From an uncultured Allobosea sp. (GTDB lineage: Bacteria; Pseudomonadota; Alphaproteobacteria; Rhizobiales; Beijerinckiaceae): a stretch of DNA of 64,000 bases. The DNA lies in the NCBI RefSeq assembly GCF_945957345.1, contig NZ_CAMFKW010000013.1:1-64000 (forward strand), given 5' to 3'. The notes under the pieces are model-generated. The model saw nothing but the letters and a program-made list of their open reading frames with translations, had not been told where the DNA came from and searched no databases. Shown piece after piece: positions 17,411-26,343 of this stretch (position 1 is its first letter; the number at the start of each line of letters is the position of its first letter). Both the position numbers and the translations under genes were made by a program.

Positions 17411-18943
17411 TCACGCTGCGCAATCGGCGAAGCTGTCGAGCCCCGCCGCCTTGCCGACGGCGCCGGAGAGCACGAACTCGGTCGCGGCCGCGAGATCGGG
17501 TGCGAGGTAGCGGTCCTCGGTCAGCGGCGCGATCCTGCTGCGCAGTAGGGCGAGCACCGGCTCCAGCCGCGGGCTGGTCGTGAGCGGGCGGTGATGCTCG
17601 ATCGCTTCCGCCGCTGCCATCAGCTCGACGCCGATGACGCTGGCAGCATTCTTCGCCATGTCGATCAGGCGGAAGGCGCCATGCGTCGCCATCGAGACAT
17701 GGTCTTCCTGGTTGGCAGAGGTCGGGATGGTGTCGACCGAAGCCGGATAGGCCTTCTGCTTGTTCTCGGAGGCGAGCGCGGCGGCGGTCACCTGCGCGAT
17801 CATGAAGCCCGAGTTCAGGCCGGCATCGCGGGCGAGGAAGGGCGGCAGGCCGCTCATCACGGGGTCGACCAGCAGCGCCATGCGGCGCTCCGAGAGATTG
17901 CCGATCTCGCAGACGGCCATCGCCAGGATGTCGGCGGCGAAGGCGACCGGCTCGGCGTGGAAATTGCCGCCCGAGACGATCTCGCCGGGGCCGAGCACCA
18001 GCGGGTTGTCGGTGACGGCGTTCGCCTCGATCGAGAGCGTGGCGGCGGCATTGCCGATGAGATCGCGCACGGCGCCCATCACCTGCGGCTGGCAGCGCAG
18101 CGAATAGGGGTCCTGCACCTTCGTATCGCCATGGCGATGGCTCTCGCGGATCGCGCTGCCGGCGATCAGGTCGAGCAGGATCTTGGCGACCTTGATCTGG
18201 CCGGGCTGGCCACGCAGGGTCTGGATGCGCGGATCGAACGGGGTGTCGGAACCCTTCAGCGCATCGACCGAGAGCGCGCCGGCGACGAGCGCGGCGTCGA
18301 AGACGCGGGCGATGGCAGCAAGGCCGGTCATGGCGAGCGTGGTCGAGACCTGCGTGCCGTTGATCAGCGCGAGGCCTTCCTTGGCGCCGAGCGCGAGGGT
18401 GGTGAGGCCGGCGCGCTTCAGCGCATCAGTCGCCGGCAGGGTCTCGCCCTTCAGGCGGATCTCGCCGAAACCCATCAGGGCCGCGGTCATATGGGCGAGC
18501 GGGGCGAGATCGCCGGAAGCGCCGACCGAGCCCTTGGCAGGGATGACCGGCAAGGCATCGGCTTTGAGCGCGTTGGTCAGCGCCTCGATCACGACGGGGC
18601 GCACGCCGGAGGCGCCGCGCGCCAAGCTCGCCGCCTTCATCGCCAGCAGCAGGCGGACGACGCCGTCAGGCAGGGCAGGGCCGGTGCCGACCGCATGCGA
18701 GACGATCAGGTTGCTCTGGAGCTTGGCGAGGTCGGCATCGGCGATGCGCACGCTGGCGAGCTTGCCGAAGCCGGTGTTGACGCCATAGGTCACGGTGCCG
18801 GCGGCGACGATCTCTTCGACGATCTTCTGGCCGGAGGCGATATTCCCCGCGCTGTCGCTGCCGAGCGAGGCGGTGGCGCCGTCGAGGATCGCGCGCCAGT
18901 CGGTGAGATGGGCTGCGCCCGGGTTCAGCGAAACCGTCGTCAT
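17411..18943 (-). CDS. hutH: histidine ammonia-lyase
   Basis: The 510-residue enzyme removes ammonia from histidine to give urocanate, the first pathway step. The MIO prosthetic group should form from A142-S143-G144 in [12 protein letters not shown]. Tyr53 in the conserved T-Y-G-V-N-T-G-F-G is present. These positions match the well-studied Pseudomonas enzyme. The start at 18943 overlaps the hutI stop (ATGA), showing coupled translation, and it gives the usual N terminus. Confidence 0.97.
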   Translation of the reverse strand: MTTVSLNPGAAHLTDWRAILDGATASLGSDSAGNIASGQKIVEEIVAAGTVTYGVNTGFGKLASVRIADADLAKLQSNLIVSHAVGTGPALPDGVVRLLLAMKAASLARGASGVRPVVIEALTNALKADALPVIPAKGSVGASGDLAPLAHMTAALMGFGEIRLKGETLPATDALKRAGLTTLALGAKEGLALINGTQVSTTLAMTGLAAIARVFDAALVAGALSVDALKGSDTPFDPRIQTLRGQPGQIKVAKILLDLIAGSAIRESHRHGDTKVQDPYSLRCQPQVMGAVRDLIGNAAATLSIEANAVTDNPLVLGPGEIVSGGNFHAEPVAFAADILAMAVCEIGNLSERRMALLVDPVMSGLPPFLARDAGLNSGFMIAQVTAAALASENKQKAYPASVDTIPTSANQEDHVSMATHGAFRLIDMAKNAASVIGVELMAAAEAIEHHRPLTTSPRLEPVLALLRSRIAPLTEDRYLAPDLAAATEFVLSGAVGKAAGLDSFADCAA

Positions 18944-20172
18944 TGTCCGTTCCAGATGCGGGTGTGAAGGGGATTGAAACCGATGCGATAGGCGAGTTCT
19001 GCGGGACGCTCGATTTCCCAGATCGCGAGATCGCAACGCTTGCCGGCTTCCAGCGTGCCGACCTCGTCCTGGAGGCCGAGCGCGGTCGCGGCATGGCGGG
19101 TGAGGCCGGCGAGTGCCTCTTCCGGCGTCATGCGGAAGAGCGTGCAGGCCATGTTGAGCACGAGCAAAGGCGAGGTCAGCGGCGATGAGCCGGGATTGGC
19201 ATCGGTCGCCAGCGCGATCGCGGCGCCATGCTTGCGCAGAAGGTCGATCGGCGGCTTCTGCGTCTCGCGCAGGAAATAGAAGGCGCCGGGCAGCACGACC
19301 GCGACCGTACCGGCCTTGGCCATGGCGATGACGCCGTCCTCGTCGAGGTATTCGAGATGGTCGGCCGACAACGCGCCCATCTCGGCCGCGAGCTTGGCGC
19401 CATGCAGGTTGGAGAGCTGCTCGGCATGGACCTTGATCGCCAGCCCCTTGGCCTTGGCGGCCTCGAAGATGGCCTTCGTCTCGTCGGGCGAGAAGGCGAT
19501 GCCCTCGCAGAAGACGTCGACCGCATTGGCGAGCCCCTCGGCCGCGACGGCATCGAGCAGCGGCCCGGCGACGAGCGCGGTATAGTCGCCTGAGCGGCCC
19601 TTGTATTCCGGCGGCACGGCATGGGCGCCGAGGAAGGTGGTGCGGACGGTGACGGGGCGCTCGCGGCCGATCCGGCGTGCGACGCGCAGCTGCTTGAGTT
19701 CCGCCTGCTGCTCCAGCCCGTAGCCGGACTTGATCTCGACGGTGGTGACGCCCTCGGCCATCAGCGCAGCGAGGCGTTTATCGGCTGAGGCGAAGAGCGT
19801 GTCCTCGCTCGCCTCACGCGTCGCCTTGACGGTGGAGAGGATGCCGCCGCCGGCCCGTGCGATCTCCTCATAGGTCGCGCCCTGAAGGCGCAACTCGAAC
19901 TCATGCGCCCGGTCGCCGCCATAGACGAGATGGGTATGGCAATCGATCAGGCCGGGCGTGATCCAGCGGCCTTCGCAATCGATGGAAGTGGCGGCATCAA
20001 AAACCGGCGCCTCGCTGCGCGGGCCGACGAAGACGATGCGTCCGTCACGGGCGGCGATGACGCCATCCTCGATCGCACCATAGGGCGCGTCGACCGCAGG
20101 CGACATCGTCGCCAGCCGCGCATTCGTCCAGAGCTTGTCGCAGACAACCGTTTCACCAGGCGCTTTCGCCAC
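18940..20172 (-). CDS. hutI: imidazolonepropionase
   Basis: The 410-residue amidohydrolase opens 4-imidazolone-5-propionate to N-formiminoglutamate. The metal site is visible in [16 protein letters not shown] and T-D-A-N-P-G-S-S-P. The GTG start at 20172 is chosen because GGGAGG lies seven bases before it. It also leaves room for the promoter: the next in-frame ATG upstream (20208) overlaps the candidate -10 box TAGCAT. It is the first gene of the minus-strand hut operon and is followed by hutH with a four-base overlap. Confidence 0.95.
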   Translation of the reverse strand: MAKAPGETVVCDKLWTNARLATMSPAVDAPYGAIEDGVIAARDGRIVFVGPRSEAPVFDAATSIDCEGRWITPGLIDCHTHLVYGGDRAHEFELRLQGATYEEIARAGGGILSTVKATREASEDTLFASADKRLAALMAEGVTTVEIKSGYGLEQQAELKQLRVARRIGRERPVTVRTTFLGAHAVPPEYKGRSGDYTALVAGPLLDAVAAEGLANAVDVFCEGIAFSPDETKAIFEAAKAKGLAIKVHAEQLSNLHGAKLAAEMGALSADHLEYLDEDGVIAMAKAGTVAVVLPGAFYFLRETQKPPIDLLRKHGAAIALATDANPGSSPLTSPLLVLNMACTLFRMTPEEALAGLTRHAATALGLQDEVGTLEAGKRCDLAIWEIERPAELAYRIGFNPLHTRIWNGQ

Positions 20173-20206
20173 CGTGCGTCCTCCCGCTACTCTTTGATGT
20201 GAAGCC

Positions 20207-20255
20207 ATGCTATCCAATTGCATATGCAATTGGCAAGTGTTATTTGCATATGCAA
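20207..20255. promoter_or_regulatory. divergent hut promoter region with two HutC operators
   Basis: Two exact copies of TTGCATATGCAA lie at 20218-20229 and 20244-20255, with centres 26 bases apart. The first extends to a perfect 20-base palindrome (20214-20233). On the minus strand TTGCCA (20236-20231) and TAGCAT (20212-20207) form a -35/-10 pair with 18 bases between them, and the first palindrome fills the spacer. The core is the published HutC-type site TTGTATATACAA with one symmetrical change in each half. A HutC dimer on each site would repress both hutI and hutF until urocanate is present. Confidence 0.8.
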
Positions 20256-20285
20256 TTGAACGCCAGCGAGCGACGGAGCGAAACG

Positions 20286-21653
20286 GTGACCGAGACCCTG
20301 CATCTGGCCGAGGCGCTTCTGCCCGAAGGTTTTGCCCGCGATGTGAAGCTGACCGTCGCTGATGGCGTGATCGTTTCCGTCGAGGCGGGGGTTAAGCCAG
20401 CAGGGGATAAGGGCAGCTTCTCAGGCATCGCGCTGCCTGGCATGCCTAACCTGCACAGCCACGCCTTCCAGCGCGGCATGGCCGGCCTCTCCGAGCGTCG
20501 CGGTGCGCCGGAGGATTCCTTCTGGACCTGGCGCGAAGTGATGTACCGCTTCCTCGACCGGCTCGATCCCGATGACGTGCAGGCCATCGCCGCGCAGGCC
20601 TTCGTCGAGATGCTGGAAGGCGGCTTCACCGCGCTCGCCGAGTTCCACTACCTGCATCACGACAAGGACGGGCGCGCCTACGCGAATATCGCGACGATGG
20701 GGCAGGCGATCGCGTCGGCTGCGCAGGAAACCGGCCTCGGCCTCACGCTGCTGCCGGTGCTCTATCGCTTCGGCAATTTCGGGCAGGCGCCCTCGGTTCA
20801 TGGCCAGCGCCGCTTCGTCAACGAGCGCGATGCCTATCAGCGCTTGCTGGAAGGCAGCCTCGCCGCGATCCGTGACCTGCCGGATGCCCGGCTCGGCGTT
20901 GCCCCGCATTCGCTGCGCGCCGTCGCGCTCGACGATCTCGGCTGGGTCTCGTCGCTGCGCCCGAACGACCCCGTCCATATTCATGTCGCCGAGCAGATCC
21001 CCGAGGTCGAGGCGAGCCTGAAGATCACCGGCAAGCGCCCGGTCGAACTGCTGATGGACACGATCCCGCTCGACCGTCGCTGGTGCCTGATCCACGCGAC
21101 GCATCTGACCGACGCTGAGCGCGACGGCATTGCCCGCAGCGGCGCGGTCGCGGGCCTGTGTCCGATCACCGAATCCAGCCTCGGCGACGGCATCTTCGAC
21201 GGTGTCCGCTATGCGCAGGCCGGTGGCGCCTATGGCGTCGGCAGCGATTCCAACATCCAGATCGATGCCGGTTCGGAGCTGCGCCAGCTTGAATATTCGC
21301 AGCGCCTGCGCGATCGCCGCCGAGCGCTCTTCGCTGAGGAGACGGCGTCGACCGGCCTCGCGCTCTGGCGGGCGGCCTGTGCCGGCGGGGCGCGCGCCTG
21401 CGGCCGCGCCATCGGCGCAATCGCGCCCGGCCATCGCGCCGATTTCATCACGCTCGACACCGATCATCCGGCGCTTGTCGGCCGCGGCGGCGCCGAGGCG
21501 ATCGACAGCGCGATCTTCGCCGCCAATGCCATGCCTTTGCGCGACGTCGTCGTCGGTGGCAGGAGGGTGGTGGCCGAGGGGCGCCATGTCGCCCGCGATT
21601 CGGTGCGCACGCGCTTCGCCGGCGTGATGCGGCGCCTGCTCGCAGCGGAGTAA
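20286..21653 (+). CDS. hutF: formimidoylglutamate deiminase
   Basis: The 455-residue amidohydrolase converts N-formiminoglutamate to N-formylglutamate and ammonia, feeding HutG. Metal and substrate motifs are visible in [25 protein letters not shown] and G-S-D-S-N-I-Q-I. The GTG start at 20286 is chosen because GGAG lies seven bases upstream. An ATG at 20250 is in frame but falls inside the second operator. It forms an operon with hutC and is divergent from hutI. Confidence 0.95.
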   Translation: MTETLHLAEALLPEGFARDVKLTVADGVIVSVEAGVKPAGDKGSFSGIALPGMPNLHSHAFQRGMAGLSERRGAPEDSFWTWREVMYRFLDRLDPDDVQAIAAQAFVEMLEGGFTALAEFHYLHHDKDGRAYANIATMGQAIASAAQETGLGLTLLPVLYRFGNFGQAPSVHGQRRFVNERDAYQRLLEGSLAAIRDLPDARLGVAPHSLRAVALDDLGWVSSLRPNDPVHIHVAEQIPEVEASLKITGKRPVELLMDTIPLDRRWCLIHATHLTDAERDGIARSGAVAGLCPITESSLGDGIFDGVRYAQAGGAYGVGSDSNIQIDAGSELRQLEYSQRLRDRRRALFAEETASTGLALWRAACAGGARACGRAIGAIAPGHRADFITLDTDHPALVGRGGAEAIDSAIFAANAMPLRDVVVGGRRVVAEGRHVARDSVRTRFAGVMRRLLAAE

Positions 21654-21665
21654 CCAGGGACGACG

Positions 21666-22415
21666 ATGACGGACACCCGGCTCGACGCGGTAAAACTGGA
21701 TGGCGCCGGGCCGGTCTATGACCAGATCCGGCGGGCGATCCGCGACCTCGTCGTCAGCGGGGAATGGCAGCCCGGCACCAGCGTGCCGCCCGAGCATGCG
21801 CTGATGGAGCAGCTCGGCGCCTCGCGCATGACCGTGCATCGCGCTCTGGTTCAGCTTGCCCGCGAGGGCCTGATCATCCGGCGCCGCCGTTCTGGAACCG
21901 TGGTCGCGACGCCCCCGGCGAGCCACGCCATGCTCGACATCCTCTCGATCCCGGAGGAAGTGCGCCAGCTCGGCCAGGCTTATGCCTATGAGGTGCTGGC
22001 GCGCACCGACGGCCGGCCTTCGCCGGAAGTGGCCGAGCTTTTCGGTCTCAAGCGTTCCGACAAGGTTGCGCATCTCATCGTGCTGCACCGGGCCGACGGT
22101 AAGCCGCATGTGCTGGAGGAACGCGTCATCCATGCCGCGGGCGTGACCGGTCTTGCGGACGAGGATTTCGCCGAGACCCCACCCGGCGACTGGCTTTTGC
22201 GGCACAGCCTCTGGTCGCAGGCCGAGCATGCGATCAGCGCGATCGGGGCGGGCGAGGAGCAGGCCGCCCTGCTGCAGATCGCGGAGGGCGAGCCTTGCCT
22301 TCTGGTCGAGCGCCGGACCTGGAACCAGTCGCAGTCGGTGACGGCTGTGCGCCTGCTCTACCCCGGTTTCCGCCACCGCTTCGTTGGGCGCTTCGGGCCC
22401 TATGGAGCCGCCTGA
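21666..22415 (+). CDS. hutC: histidine utilisation repressor (GntR/HutC)
   Basis: The 249-residue protein has an N-terminal GntR winged helix (about 14-80: Y-D-Q-I-R-R-A-I, then Q-L-G-A-S-R-M-T-V-H-R-A-L and R-R-R-S-G-T-V-V) and a C-terminal UTRA ligand domain. HutC proteins repress the hut genes and release DNA on binding urocanate. The end (S-V-T-A-V-R-L-L-Y-P-G-F-R-H-R-F-V-G-R-F) is typical of HutC. It is encoded 12 bases after hutF and shares its promoter, so it should control its own synthesis. The palindromes at 20218 and 20244, and the distant one at 6966, are its likely sites. Confidence 0.94.
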   Translation: MTDTRLDAVKLDGAGPVYDQIRRAIRDLVVSGEWQPGTSVPPEHALMEQLGASRMTVHRALVQLAREGLIIRRRRSGTVVATPPASHAMLDILSIPEEVRQLGQAYAYEVLARTDGRPSPEVAELFGLKRSDKVAHLIVLHRADGKPHVLEERVIHAAGVTGLADEDFAETPPGDWLLRHSLWSQAEHAISAIGAGEEQAALLQIAEGEPCLLVERRTWNQSQSVTAVRLLYPGFRHRFVGRFGPYGAA

Positions 22416-22441
22416 GGGCGGGGGCTTCTCGCCATCCCGCG

Positions 22442-22474
22442 CAAAAGAAAAGGCCCGCCGGTCGGGCGGGCCTT
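22442..22474 (-). terminator. intrinsic terminator of the Gly-zipper lipoprotein gene
   Basis: A perfect ten-base stem (22450-22459 with 22465-22474) is followed on the minus strand by a T-rich run (TTTTCTTTT). It lies just after the stop at 22495 and also sits behind hutC, which converges on it. Confidence 0.85.
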
Positions 22475-22494
22475 CATTGGGATGGGATGCTACC

Positions 22495-22761
22495 TCAGCA
22501 ATCGTAGACGTAGCGGCGGCCCCATTCGTCGCGCCCGTAGCAGCGTTGCGGCGTGGCGGCGCCGCCGATGATCGCGCCGCTGGCGCCACCGATCGCGGCG
22601 CCGGCCAGCGCGCCTCCGGCCCGCCCCGTGGCCGCGCCACCGATGATGGCACCGGCGCCTGCACCGATCAGTGCACCCGTGCCGGCATTCTGTTCGCGGG
22701 CCGTACAGGCACCGAGAGCGGCACCCAAAGCCGCGACGAGCATCAGCTTCTTGATGATCAT
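22495..22761 (-). CDS. small glycine-zipper lipoprotein
   Basis: The 88-residue protein has a lipoprotein signal with the lipobox L-G-A-C (Cys near 19). A glycine-zipper region then has repeated G-A-L-I-G-A-G-A-G-A-I-I-G-G and A-G-A-A-I-G-G-A motifs, followed by a C-terminal tail with R-C-Y-G-R-D-E-W-G-R-R-Y-V-Y-D-C. Such proteins sit in the outer membrane, and their exact role is unknown. The Asp at +2 of related lipoproteins is Thr here, which agrees with outer-membrane sorting. The start has a strong GGAGGAGAGG site. A terminator follows at 22442-22474. Confidence 0.82.
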   Translation of the reverse strand: MIIKKLMLVAALGAALGACTAREQNAGTGALIGAGAGAIIGGAATGRAGGALAGAAIGGASGAIIGGAATPQRCYGRDEWGRRYVYDC

Positions 22762-23015
22762 GACCTCTCCTCCTCCGTGAGATGACGGGTCTTTCGAAGC
22801 ACCAAACAGCGCCGGGCGGCTAAGGTTCCGCCGGTTGGCAGGCCATCATCGGCCCTTTGCTCGGTTCCTGTTTTGGAAACGGGCTTTGTGTCGGCACGAA
22901 GGCCGTGAAAATTCTCGAGCCTCCCGGAACCTATCGCGGCAGCGACGGTTGAAGTCACAAGTCCCGCCGGAGGGCGCTTTCTCCGGCATCCCATCGCGAG
23001 ACAAGGGGGAAGACG

Positions 23016-23399
23016 ATGACCGATGTTCAAGGGACAGCTCGCACGACTGCCAATCCGCTGATTGCCGGCGCCCGCGTCGCTGGAACCGATGTGTACAATG
23101 CGACAGGCGACCATCTCGGCGAAATCTATGACGTGATGCTCGACAAGCTGACGGGGAAGGTCGCCTACGCGATCATGTCCTTCGGCGGCTTTCTCGGGCT
23201 CGGCGAGAAGTATCACCCGATCCCGTGGAGCGTGCTCGACTACGACACGCAGCGCGGCGGCTATGTCGTGCCGCTGACCAAGGAACAGCTTGAGGCGGCG
23301 CCGATGTACGATAGCGAAGGCGAGCCCGACTGGGAGGACAAGGCTTATGGCAAGCGTGTCCACGACTACTACGGCACGATGCCTTACTGGATGATGTAA
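23016..23399 (+). CDS. PRC-barrel domain protein
   Basis: The 127-residue protein has a PRC-barrel domain at about 15-95 (I-A-G-A-R-V-A-G-T-D-V-Y-N, G-E-I-Y-D-V-M-L-D, Y-A-I-M-S-F-G-G-F-L-G-L-G-E-K-Y-H-P-I-P-W). PRC-barrels occur in RimM, in photosynthetic reaction centre subunit H and in many small stress-related proteins of rhizobia-like bacteria. This one belongs to the last, uncharacterised group. It has no signal peptide. A GGGGGAAG site precedes the start. The structured region 23416-23590, with a terminator at its end, follows directly and may be its 3' untranslated region. Confidence 0.85.
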   Translation: MTDVQGTARTTANPLIAGARVAGTDVYNATGDHLGEIYDVMLDKLTGKVAYAIMSFGGFLGLGEKYHPIPWSVLDYDTQRGGYVVPLTKEQLEAAPMYDSEGEPDWEDKAYGKRVHDYYGTMPYWMM

Positions 23400-23415
23400 C
23401 TGCCGGGCGCGTCAC

Positions 23416-23590
23416 GCGAAGCGTAGCCTGCTTCGCATGACGAAAACCCGATCGATCAAGGGTTTGAATCGTTTCCGCGTTTCGGAGAAAGGCGGAAACG
23501 ATCTGGGCGCAGGTCGCGGCGGTTGCTATCCCCCCAGCCGAACCGTCGTGGCGGCGGGATGCGGGCCGAAAGGCCCGCATCTTCTTTTTT
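23416..23590 (+). ncRNA. candidate structured small RNA or 3' UTR
   Basis: Four stems follow one another: 23416-23422 with 23430-23436; 23444-23449 with 23460-23465; a perfect 11-base stem at 23468-23478 with 23492-23502; and the terminator stem at 23561-23567 with 23572-23578. An unpaired C-rich stretch (CTATCCCCCCAGCC, near 23526) sits before the terminator, as in trans-acting RNAs of alphaproteobacteria that bind ribosome binding sites. No promoter is proven, so it could instead be the end of the PRC-barrel message. No known RNA family was recognised. Confidence 0.35.
23561..23590 (+). terminator. strong intrinsic terminator with GAAA loop
   Basis: A perfect seven-base GC stem (23561-23567 with 23572-23578) closes a GAAA tetraloop and is followed by ATCTTCTTTTTT. 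It ends transcription from the PRC-barrel gene or from the candidate RNA. Confidence 0.85.
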
Positions 23591-23759
23591 GAGCTCTTCG
23601 CAAATCGCCTGAGCTTCGTGGCTCAACAGCCATTTTTCGTTGGATGGTGGGAACAGCAAGGCCCTTTCGCGCGTCTATTCGCCGGGGGATTACGACACCC
23701 GATGATCCGCGGTTAGCCAGTTCGCGCAGCGGTCCGGCCCTCAATCAGGAGAAGGCGAG

Positions 23760-24647
23760 ATGCGCATACGTTACGGCTATCGGATAGAGTTGGTCTGTGC
23801 CCATGACATGCCGTTGATCACGCTGCTCGACGTTCACCCGTCGCGCCGCCACGATCTGACCACGCCGGACGAGATGAAGCTGACCGCGCTGGCCGATCCC
23901 GCTTTGCCGATCACGATGACGCAGGACCTCGACGCCTTCGGCAATATCCGCCGGCGCATGATCGCGCCGCCGGGCGGCATCCGCCTGGAATCGCTGGGGA
24001 TCGTCCATGATTCCGGCGAACCCGACATCGTCAATCCGGCGGCGCGCGAGGTGTCGCCGTCACGTCTTCCGGATGCGGCGCTCGTTTACCTTCTCGGCAG
24101 CCGTTATTGCGAGACGGACAAGCTCTACGATCAGGCCTGGAGCCTCTTCGGGCAGGTTCAGCCGGGCTGGCCGCGCGTGCAGGCGATCGTCGACTTCGTC
24201 CACAATCACATGAGCTTCGGCTATCATTTCGCCCGCAACACCCGTACCGCTGCCGAGGCCTTCGAGGAGCGGATCGGCGTCTGCCGCGACTTCGCGCATC
24301 TTGCCGTTACGCTGTGCCGCTGCATGAACATCCCGGCGCGCTACTGCAACGGCTATCTCGGCGATATCGGTGTGCCTCTCGATCCCGCGCCGATGGATTT
24401 CAATGCCTGGTTCGAGGTCTTTCTCGGTGGGCGCTGGTACACGTTCGACGCCCGCCACAACGAGCCGCGCATCGGCCGGATCGTCATCGCGCGCGGCCGC
24501 GACGCGACCGATGTCGCCATGATCAGCTCCTTCGGGACGCATACGCTGCAGCGTTTCGAGGTCGTCACCGAGGAGGTCGAGGATGTGCCGATGCCGCTGA
24601 TGCCGCCGATGCCGGAACAGTTCGACGCCCGCCCGGCCGCCGCGTAA
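23760..24647 (+). CDS. transglutaminase-like family protein
   Basis: This 295-residue cytoplasmic protein has an N-terminal beta domain (about 1-100) and a transglutaminase core (about 140-250). The catalytic Cys175 lies in G-V-C-R-D-F-A-H and the Asp is D230 in F-D-A-R-H-N. The position that holds the catalytic His in the window's other two transglutaminases (H-A-W) is Asn215 here (F-N-A-W-F-E-V). Either another His acts or the protein is not a standard hydrolase. The downstream transglutaminases at 29.1 and 32.5 kb belong to a different operon. The start has AGGAGAAGG upstream. Confidence 0.82.
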   Translation: MRIRYGYRIELVCAHDMPLITLLDVHPSRRHDLTTPDEMKLTALADPALPITMTQDLDAFGNIRRRMIAPPGGIRLESLGIVHDSGEPDIVNPAAREVSPSRLPDAALVYLLGSRYCETDKLYDQAWSLFGQVQPGWPRVQAIVDFVHNHMSFGYHFARNTRTAAEAFEERIGVCRDFAHLAVTLCRCMNIPARYCNGYLGDIGVPLDPAPMDFNAWFEVFLGGRWYTFDARHNEPRIGRIVIARGRDATDVAMISSFGTHTLQRFEVVTEEVEDVPMPLMPPMPEQFDARPAAA

Positions 24648-24693
24648 GCGCTCCCTTGCGCGTGGTCGAGCGCCTCATATCTACGCCAGCACC

Positions 24694-25593
24694 ATGCGCT
24701 ACACGATCATCGTCAATGCTCGCGCCGGAACGGTTCTCGAAGCCGGCGCGGATGTTTTCGCCGCGCGGCTTGAGGCGGCCTTCGCCAACCATGGCTGCGG
24801 CGCGGAGGTGCGTCTCGTGCCGCCGCGCGAGATCGACGACGCGTTGTCGCTTGCGATCTCGGATCGTCACGCGCTGCCGGTCCTGGCGGGGGGGGACGGT
24901 ACGATCAACGGCGCCTTGCCGGTTCTGATCCAGGCCGATCGCCCGATCGGCATCCTGCCGATGGGAACGGTGAACGTGCTCGGCCGCGATCTCGGCATCT
25001 CGGGCTCGCTCGAGCAGCAGATCGCCGCGCTCTGCCGGGGCGAGCCGGTGGAAATGGATGTCGGTCGGGTCAACGACCGGTTGTTCCACTCGCTCTCCGG
25101 CATGGGCTTCTTCAGCCTGATGGCGCGTGAGCGCGAATATGCGCGCCGCCGCTTTCCTTTCAGCCGGGCCGCCGCCTTCGGCGTCGCCGCGACGCGCTCG
25201 ATCCTGTTCACCCGCCCGGTCATGCTCGACATCAAGGTCGACAAGGACCACAGCATCGTCGAGGCCGATGCCGTGCTGGTCACGGTCAATCGCTTCGAGG
25301 GCGCCGACTGGCGCCGGCCACGGCTCGACGACGGGCTGTTCGAGGTCCATGTCCTGAATGCCGGCGGGCTGTATTCGCGCAGCAAGGCGGCGCTGTCGGT
25401 GGTCTCGGGCCATTGGCGCAATGCGCATAACCTGACCTCCTTCACCGGCGACGCGGTGACGCTGATGCGGCGCGACAAGCGGCGCGGTCACATCACCTTC
25501 GACGGCGAGGTCGAGCGCAAGGTCGGGCCGTTGAGCTACGGCTTGCTGCCCAAGGCGCTGCGGGTGATTTCCGCCCGCCCGGCGCAAGCCTGA
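24694..25593 (+). CDS. diacylglycerol kinase family lipid kinase
   Basis: The 299-residue protein belongs to the DAGK/YegS/LCB5 family. The nucleotide-binding motif G-G-D-G-T-I-N-G-A-L (about 67-76) and the P-I-G-I-L-P-M-G-T-V-N-V-L segment are clear. It should phosphorylate a membrane lipid such as diacylglycerol or a long-chain base using ATP. It follows the transglutaminase gene and precedes a PAP2 phosphatase on the same strand, so a kinase and a phosphatase for the same type of lipid may be coexpressed. The start has a weak ribosome binding site. Confidence 0.87.
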   Translation: MRYTIIVNARAGTVLEAGADVFAARLEAAFANHGCGAEVRLVPPREIDDALSLAISDRHALPVLAGGDGTINGALPVLIQADRPIGILPMGTVNVLGRDLGISGSLEQQIAALCRGEPVEMDVGRVNDRLFHSLSGMGFFSLMAREREYARRRFPFSRAAAFGVAATRSILFTRPVMLDIKVDKDHSIVEADAVLVTVNRFEGADWRRPRLDDGLFEVHVLNAGGLYSRSKAALSVVSGHWRNAHNLTSFTGDAVTLMRRDKRRGHITFDGEVERKVGPLSYGLLPKALRVISARPAQA

Positions 25594-25686
25594 GAAGCTC
25601 TCTGGCATGCGCGGCACAAGCCGCCTGTTCGACATCGGCCGCCGCCGGTTAATCTTCCGTCCGACAGCCCTCGGAGACCGCGCTCC

Positions 25687-26337
25687 TTGCCTCAGCCTCG
25701 CATCCTGGTTCCCGCTGTCGCCGCCCTGATCTTCCTCGGGCTCGCACTGCTGATCGTCTCCGGGCACAGCTTTTCCGTCGATACCACGCTGATCATGCTG
25801 TTCCGCGATGCGGCCAACCCCGCGGTTCCGCTCGGGCCGGCCTGGTTCCACGAAGCCGTGCGCGACATGACGGCGCTGGGCAGCTTCGTCGGCCTGTTCT
25901 TCATGGCGCTGACGGCGACGCTGGCGCTCTGGCTCTGCGGCTACCGCCATCTCGCGATCGGGCTGGTCGTCAGCCTCGTCGCCGCCTTCCTGGCGAGCAC
26001 CGTCCTGAAGATCGCGATCGCCAGGCAACGACCCGATATCGTCGAGCATGCGGCCCTGACCTTCACCGCGAGCTTCCCGAGCGGCCATGCCTTCCTCTCG
26101 GCCGCGACACTGCTGACCATTGCCAGCTTCGTCGGCCTGGCTACGCGCCGGACCGACATCGCTCGCTTCTGCATGGTGATGGCCGTGATCTTGACCGGCC
26201 TGATCGGCCTCAGCCGCATCTATCTCGGCGTGCACTGGCCGACGGACGTTCTCGGCGGCTGGTGTCTCGGGATGGTCTGGTCGAGCGTCGCGACGGCTTG
26301 GCTCGGCCGCAGGATGGCGGCTTCCGATCCGGCTTGA
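25687..26337 (+). CDS. PAP2 family lipid phosphatase
   Basis: This 216-residue membrane protein with about five or six helices has the complete PAP2 signature: K-I-A-I-A-R-Q-R-P, then P-S-G-H, then S-R-I-Y-L-G-V-H-W-P-T-D. It should remove phosphate from a lipid such as phosphatidate or undecaprenyl diphosphate at the outer face of the inner membrane. The start is TTG at 25687, with GGAG ten bases upstream, and gives a membrane helix right at the N terminus. The first ATG in frame would remove that helix. Confidence 0.87.
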   Translation: MPQPRILVPAVAALIFLGLALLIVSGHSFSVDTTLIMLFRDAANPAVPLGPAWFHEAVRDMTALGSFVGLFFMALTATLALWLCGYRHLAIGLVVSLVAAFLASTVLKIAIARQRPDIVEHAALTFTASFPSGHAFLSAATLLTIASFVGLATRRTDIARFCMVMAVILTGLIGLSRIYLGVHWPTDVLGGWCLGMVWSSVATAWLGRRMAASDPA

Positions 26338-26343
26338 CCGGGC

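Larger units (their letters stand above)
23400..23759. other. 360-base gap between the PRC-barrel and transglutaminase genes
   Basis: No protein gene is supported here. Short open frames on the minus strand lack any recognisable product. The first 190 bases hold a series of perfect inverted repeats ending in a strong terminator and are listed separately as a candidate small RNA. The remaining 170 bases to the transglutaminase start presumably contain its promoter, though no box stands out. Confidence 0.6.

Noticed and set aside
20173..20208. ATG at 20208 as the hutI start
   Set aside because: It lies in the candidate -10 box. The GTG at 20172 has a perfect GGGAGG site and gives the usual HutI length.
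23455..23475. GGTTTGAATC stretch resembling a tRNA T-loop
   Set aside because: No cloverleaf can be built around it: the acceptor, D and anticodon arms are missing, and the bases take part in two other inverted repeats.
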